In this document: piece by piece, positions 59,926 to 64,000 of the stretch
Layout of the letters: every line of letters begins with the position of its first letter
Position numbering within the stretch: the stretch's first letter is position 1
Origin: Metarhizium brunneum
Lineage: Eukaryota; Ascomycota; Sordariomycetes; Hypocreales; Clavicipitaceae
Assembly (NCBI RefSeq): GCF_013426205.1
Contig: NC_089423.1
Span: 6,758,001-6,822,000, forward strand
DNA length: 64,000 nucleotides
Reading direction: 5' to 3'
Notes under the pieces: model-generated
The model's input: only the letters and a program-made list of their open reading frames with translations
Told to the model about the DNA's origin: nothing
The model's database searches: none
Made by a program: the position numbers and the translations under genes

Positions 59926-60553
59926 GGGCTGCGAGGGGGCTGCGGCGACTTTGGGTGTACACTTTGGTGTTGTTGTCGCGGAACAGACTTTATATGGGCG
60001 ATTGTGTAGGGACTATTTGGACTTTTTATAAGAAATGAGACAATAAATAAGTAGAAAATAGTTTCTTGAGAAGCCAGCTATCGCACTCTCGTTTCTGCCG
60101 CATCTCAGATCCGCCGAATACGCAGAGCAATGGACCGTTGGGTGTTGGGTGTTGGTGGTTGTCGTGTGCAGTTGCTTGCACGTGACTTCCCCAGAGTCAC
60201 AAAGAAGTTCTGCACCGACTTCTTTTCTGGTCCTTGACAACATCTCCGCTCACGACGACACGCGAGTCCCCAATCTAATCATGTCAAGCACCATCACACT
60301 GCCCCGTATTACTTGGCGGTATACCAAGGATATCTAGACAGTATGCACACTGTTTGCAGGAGCTGTCTACAGCTGATGCGAAGATGAGTTCTTGCTGGGC
60401 TGCTGACGGTTTCGCGCAGGATGGAGAAAAACTTTGGCAGCAATGACTACACGCCGTGTCCCGAAGACTATCCTGATTTCCGTCTACCGCGCTAAGTGTC
60501 ATGCAGCATCCAGCTCACTATTGTTCAATCACGGGGAGAAAATTCGGAGCCCC
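59926..60553. other. intergenic
   Basis: 3' flank of the secreted-protein gene. No gene seen. Confidence 0.55.
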
Positions 60554-61350
60554 TCAAGTTCGGTGACTCACTACTCCTTCAGGCTGTATGAGTTTATTGT
60601 CCTGGATCGGGTCCTCGAATATCGCAATGCCCTCAAAGCTTTCTGGAGACAACGCGGATGTGGCTGAAAATATCACATACCCATGTGACGACGACGGGGA
60701 GCGATATGCATTCATCGCAGGATGTACGCACCTCCTCGGCCATCCTTTTCCAAAGAGTCAAGCCAGGCCTCAAGCGAGATAATCCGTTCCTGATCACTCC
60801 AGAGGTAGAAGAGAGTGCCAGGAACGTCCGGCCCATCTTTGCCGAAAAAGATCCCAGAATGGGCAGGCAACGTGGCACCGCTGAAAGACACTTTGTGCTC
60901 CCAACTCATGAGAATAAAGATGGCCCCAGAACCGACCCGGACTTCTTGGCCAGGGACATTTTGCTGCGGACACCATATCCTTTTTACATGGGTCACTGCA
61001 GCACATGCTGCTCTCCTCACTCTTGCAAGCAGCAACCAAAACTTGCACTTTAGCCTATTCAAGTCTTTTCTCAGTCTAGGATAGACCAATAAGCAGAACA
61101 GTCCTCTTGCCACAGCCGCTCCTTGACTCCTGTATTCAGACAAAGGCCTTGGTTCCGCATCGTTTCCGGTGCTTCGTTCGCCCAGATGGAGCACATTTGC
61201 CGCACTTCCTGTACGTATCTGCAAGATTCGGCCATTACTGATAAAGCTGGCAACGACCAAGCATGAGAGCCTGACGATATTTGGCAGTCCGTGGCGACGG
61301 TACGGAATCCCTGCTTTCAATATCGCCCGAATCACTCCCAGGGAGGACAT
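60554..61350 (-). CDS. doubtful hypothetical gene or remnant
   Basis: A possible model has exons 61021-61350, 60732-60963 and 60554-60663. Introns are 57 nt (GTGAGG to CCGCAG) and 68 nt (GTGCGT to TTTTCAG). All phases agree, giving 223 residues. The middle exon reads like real protein (VRVGSGAIFILMSWEHKVSF, then VPGTLFYLWSDQERIISLE), as does the last (ALSPESFEGIAIFEDPIQDN). The first exon is less convincing and other frames are also open there, so the start may be wrong or the locus may be decaying. No domain recognised. It lies tail-to-head with the Zn2Cys6 gene. Confidence 0.3.
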
Positions 61351-61875
61351 TTTTGCCTCTCTCCATCAAAAACGCCGCACATGATCATCACATACGGTCC
61401 ACCGCGCCTCCAACTTGACAGGTGTGATTTTGATCGGCCTTTTTCCTCACCCCCCATCTTCGGCTATATTCGCGCTTCATATGGATGGAAGACCGGATTC
61501 CAAATTTGCCAATGCTGCACTAGTGGAGCGCCCGCAGAATGAGCTGCGAAATGCCCCAATTGTCGTCGACGTATAAGCGGGTTGCACAGGATACAGGGGC
61601 TGAAGTGTTGTCCTTCCTTGGGCCAAGGTCTGCGCCTAATTTCGTATTATTTGTATGACATGCTGGCTGATAAAAGTCATAGGCTACAGATCAATAAGGT
61701 TGTGGACCGCGGCCCTTTATTTCTCGGTCGAGACTTGCTTTTCTCGACACCAAGCTTCAAATCCAGCCTGCGGGAGTATGGCGATAAATGGAGCTTCCAA
61801 GCTCGAGATTGCATCCCGCACTCTGACTGGTATTGATGAGCACAACAACACATGCGCCTGCCTTTCAACTCTCAC
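61351..61875. other. intergenic downstream of Zn2Cys6 gene
   Basis: Nothing recognisable on either strand. Confidence 0.5.
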
Positions 61876-63436
61876 TCAACACCCCGGCAGGCCACTGAAT
61901 GCCCAAAGGTCATGCAAGTCTACCTTGACCCTGTCTGCCACGACGTATCCCTTCCAGTATATCGTGTTGAGCTGCGCCACGACTCCCATCCTCGCTTCTG
62001 TCTCAGTGAGCAGGGAACCGACGACTCGCAAGGGGAACAGCAACATGACGCCGGGCACATTGGACGACTGCAGCAACTGGTCAATCAGAGCGACAATGCT
62101 TCTCGCGTGGTCAGAAATTGCCGAATGGCTCAGCAGAGGAGTGGCCTTGCCCGCCCAGCAGGGGTAGTACGTGTAATTCCGCGACAAGAAAAGCAGAAGT
62201 GTGTGGTAGTAAATCAGGGCTAGTCGGCACTCATGCCCTGTACTCTTGGAATGGAGAGTCGAGCCGTGCTGCAGGTACCACGTATTGAGCAGGCCTTGGA
62301 CATGGATACCTTGTCGACCCAGCTCTCCGATACTTGGATGAGTGCAACGCTCCGGCTCTGGAATCTCCTGGATCCGTGCAAAGAAGCTGCAAAAGTCAAC
62401 TATGGAACTGCATCTGATCTGTCATGGTCTCTAGTCCGTACGTACCTCTGACTGAAGGATGCGGTGTAGAGCATGAGAGTAACCATGCCATCCATCGGGA
62501 GCCCAGCACTCTGGCCAGCACGCAAAAACAGAGTCTTTCTGACAACAGTCCACCTGTTCTCGGACAGAAAAGTTTCCACCCCGTACATGATTGCCCTGTT
62601 GGCCTCTAGGACCTGGAACGCGTCGAAGAGCATCTGCTTTAGAGGAGAGGGGCCGCGGCTCATATTCGACAGCTGCAGCATTCTTCCTGTGCCGTAGAGC
62701 ATGTGTCTCGTCCATCGGTCACCGCTTGGTTCAGCCATGAGCTATGTAACCAAATTAGCAGACTTTTCTTGTTGTCATGGAGTCAGAATGTACCTCAAAC
62801 AGCCCCAGGAGAAAGGTCGTCCAAAGCACATCATCTCGCTGTGACGCATCGCTCGAACCGAGCTCATCTTGCAAGCTGGCCAAGGCGCGCTGGTATCTTG
62901 TAAATGCCACGATGCGCGGCGATGGATAGTCGGGACTTGTGCCGACGTGCGCTCGTCGATGCGCATCCAGGGCACCTAGTGCAACTGCCACATGTGAAAG
63001 GTGACCATGTCCACGCATCACGGGCAGCAGCGCCGTTGCCGCCAGCGGAAAACGAGCCGTGAAATGACAATTACGAACGACAGCGACAAAATGGCCCAGA
63101 TACGTGCCCTCTCTGTCGTTTACAGCGGCTGGGAGCGCCAGCTTTGGTGTTGTGCGCCTGGTTGACTCGTAGGCGACAAACTGGAACGAGTCACTCGACG
63201 TCGCGGGCATTTGTGGCTCACACGTCTTGCCCGTCCGAGTACAATGATGACACGGGGAACCGCCTTGGCACTGTGGCCGGCATTCGTCAGTGGCAATGGA
63301 AGCTGGAGGAATGAGTCAAGACATGATTTCGGCAGCGGCGGCAACTCACCTTGATCCTCCGCTTGGCGCATGGCCGGCATCTCGTGAGCGCCTTTCTCTT
63401 GTCCAAGTGCCCGATGGCTTGCTTTGACGGCGCCAT
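61876..63436 (-). CDS. Zn2Cys6 fungal transcription factor (456 aa)
   Basis: Exons 63350-63436, 62794-63270, 62446-62741 and 61876-62386; introns are 79, 52 and 59 nt. The binuclear cluster is complete across the first splice: C20-x2-C23-x6-C30-x5-C36-x2-C39-x6-C46, with RPCAKRRIK at the centre. The middle part is helical (FPLAATALLPVMRGHGHLSH, DVLWTTFLLGLFELMA, MLQLSNMSRGPSPLKQML) and matches the fungal-specific regulatory domain DUF3468-type layout by impression. The C-terminal half is hydrophobic (LIYYHTLLLFLSRNYTYY). It ends GLPGC. No metabolic cluster is visible next to it, so targets are unknown. Confidence 0.88.
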
Positions 63437-64000
63437 CTTGGTACCCGAGCTCAAGCGCCTACATGCTCAGAAAGCTGCCGAGAAACGTGGAATTTGGCAA
63501 GCTGCTGTTTGTGGTTGTCAATGAGATGGGACTTGGATGTATGTACGCGGCCACCCAGGGCTGAGCAACAAGCCATGCCGAATCGGGCAGTAATGAAGCG
63601 TGGTTCCACAGACGGCGTCTACTACGGAGCGCGGCTGACGGCCCGAAGAAGCGGCTTGACCTGATAGGAATTCCGGTGTTCTGCCTTGCATGAGTTGTTA
63701 AACGGAGGACAAGCGCGTCGGGGATTCGACAAGGCTGTTTGCTGTCCGCTCGCCGCAGGCGGAAGCCCGCTGCAGGCGGCCCCCGGCAGGGTCCCCGACG
63801 GGCCCCCGGACTCCCGGAGGGGAAATAAAAAAAGGAATTCCATAGCTAATGTTCTAGCAGCCTCAGCCAGCCGGCTACAAAGCTTCGAATTCAGCAGTAG
63901 CCCAAGGTTCTGGATTGAATAGGCTTGAACCAGGCTGCCGCAGTAGCCCGCGGCAAGCGACTCGGTGGGCAGCTCTGCTTACACCGATGGCAGGGCTCAC
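63437..64000. other. right window edge, promoter side of Zn2Cys6 gene
   Basis: Contains GC-rich palindromic sequence near 63765-63815 (alternating Cys/Gly-type C and G runs) and no supported gene. Confidence 0.5.

Overview
The window reads as nuclear DNA of a filamentous ascomycete. Most genes carry several short introns (about 50-100 nt) with GTRNGT donors, CTAAC/CTGAC-like branch sites and CAG/TAG acceptors. Coding exons are strongly C/G-ending at third positions, and pyrimidine-rich leaders precede highly expressed genes. The proteins are fungal types (Zn2Cys6 factor, Byr4, Ino4-type bHLH, fungal GET5, TMEM135-like). Protein resemblance suggests Sordariomycetes, probably Hypocreales; that is inference from remembered families, not a search.

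Layout. 1-1.5 kb: 3'-truncated bHLH factor. 1.5-6.5 kb: no recognisable gene. 6.5-12.7 kb: TMEM135-like membrane protein, APH-fold kinase, BTB protein and a first small SANT/Myb-like gene. 13-29.4 kb: housekeeping block of UFD1 and the CD2BP2/Lin1 homologue (divergent pair), GAPDH, a disordered nuclear protein with an AFF4-like C-terminus, a coiled-coil protein and RVB2. 30-43.3 kb: the most distinctive part, with eight small SANT/Myb-like genes plus a larger related-looking regulator. The leftmost four are on the minus strand and the rest on the plus strand, pointing away from a 2.9 kb gap. 44-56.4 kb: HSP60, cofilin, GET5/MDY2, NOP2, a 5S rRNA gene of unusual sequence, and Byr4. 59-63.5 kb: a small secreted protein, a doubtful minus-strand gene and a Zn2Cys6 transcription factor.

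The SANT/Myb-like genes share a domain of about 50 residues. Several share a phase-2 intron placed just before the third helix. Several promoters carry CTCAC/GTGAG repeats next to a TATA box. Two members (30.9 and 31.5 kb) stop exactly at this intron's donor (CG|GTGA). They could be truncated microproteins, or alternative first exons that splice to the second exon of the neighbouring gene at 30.2 kb; the phases agree. This and the 5S gene, whose base pairs are preserved despite very different sequence, are the observations most worth checking.

Exon boundaries were placed by hand from splice motifs and reading-frame continuity. Family names come from recognising conserved motifs. No alignment or database search was run.
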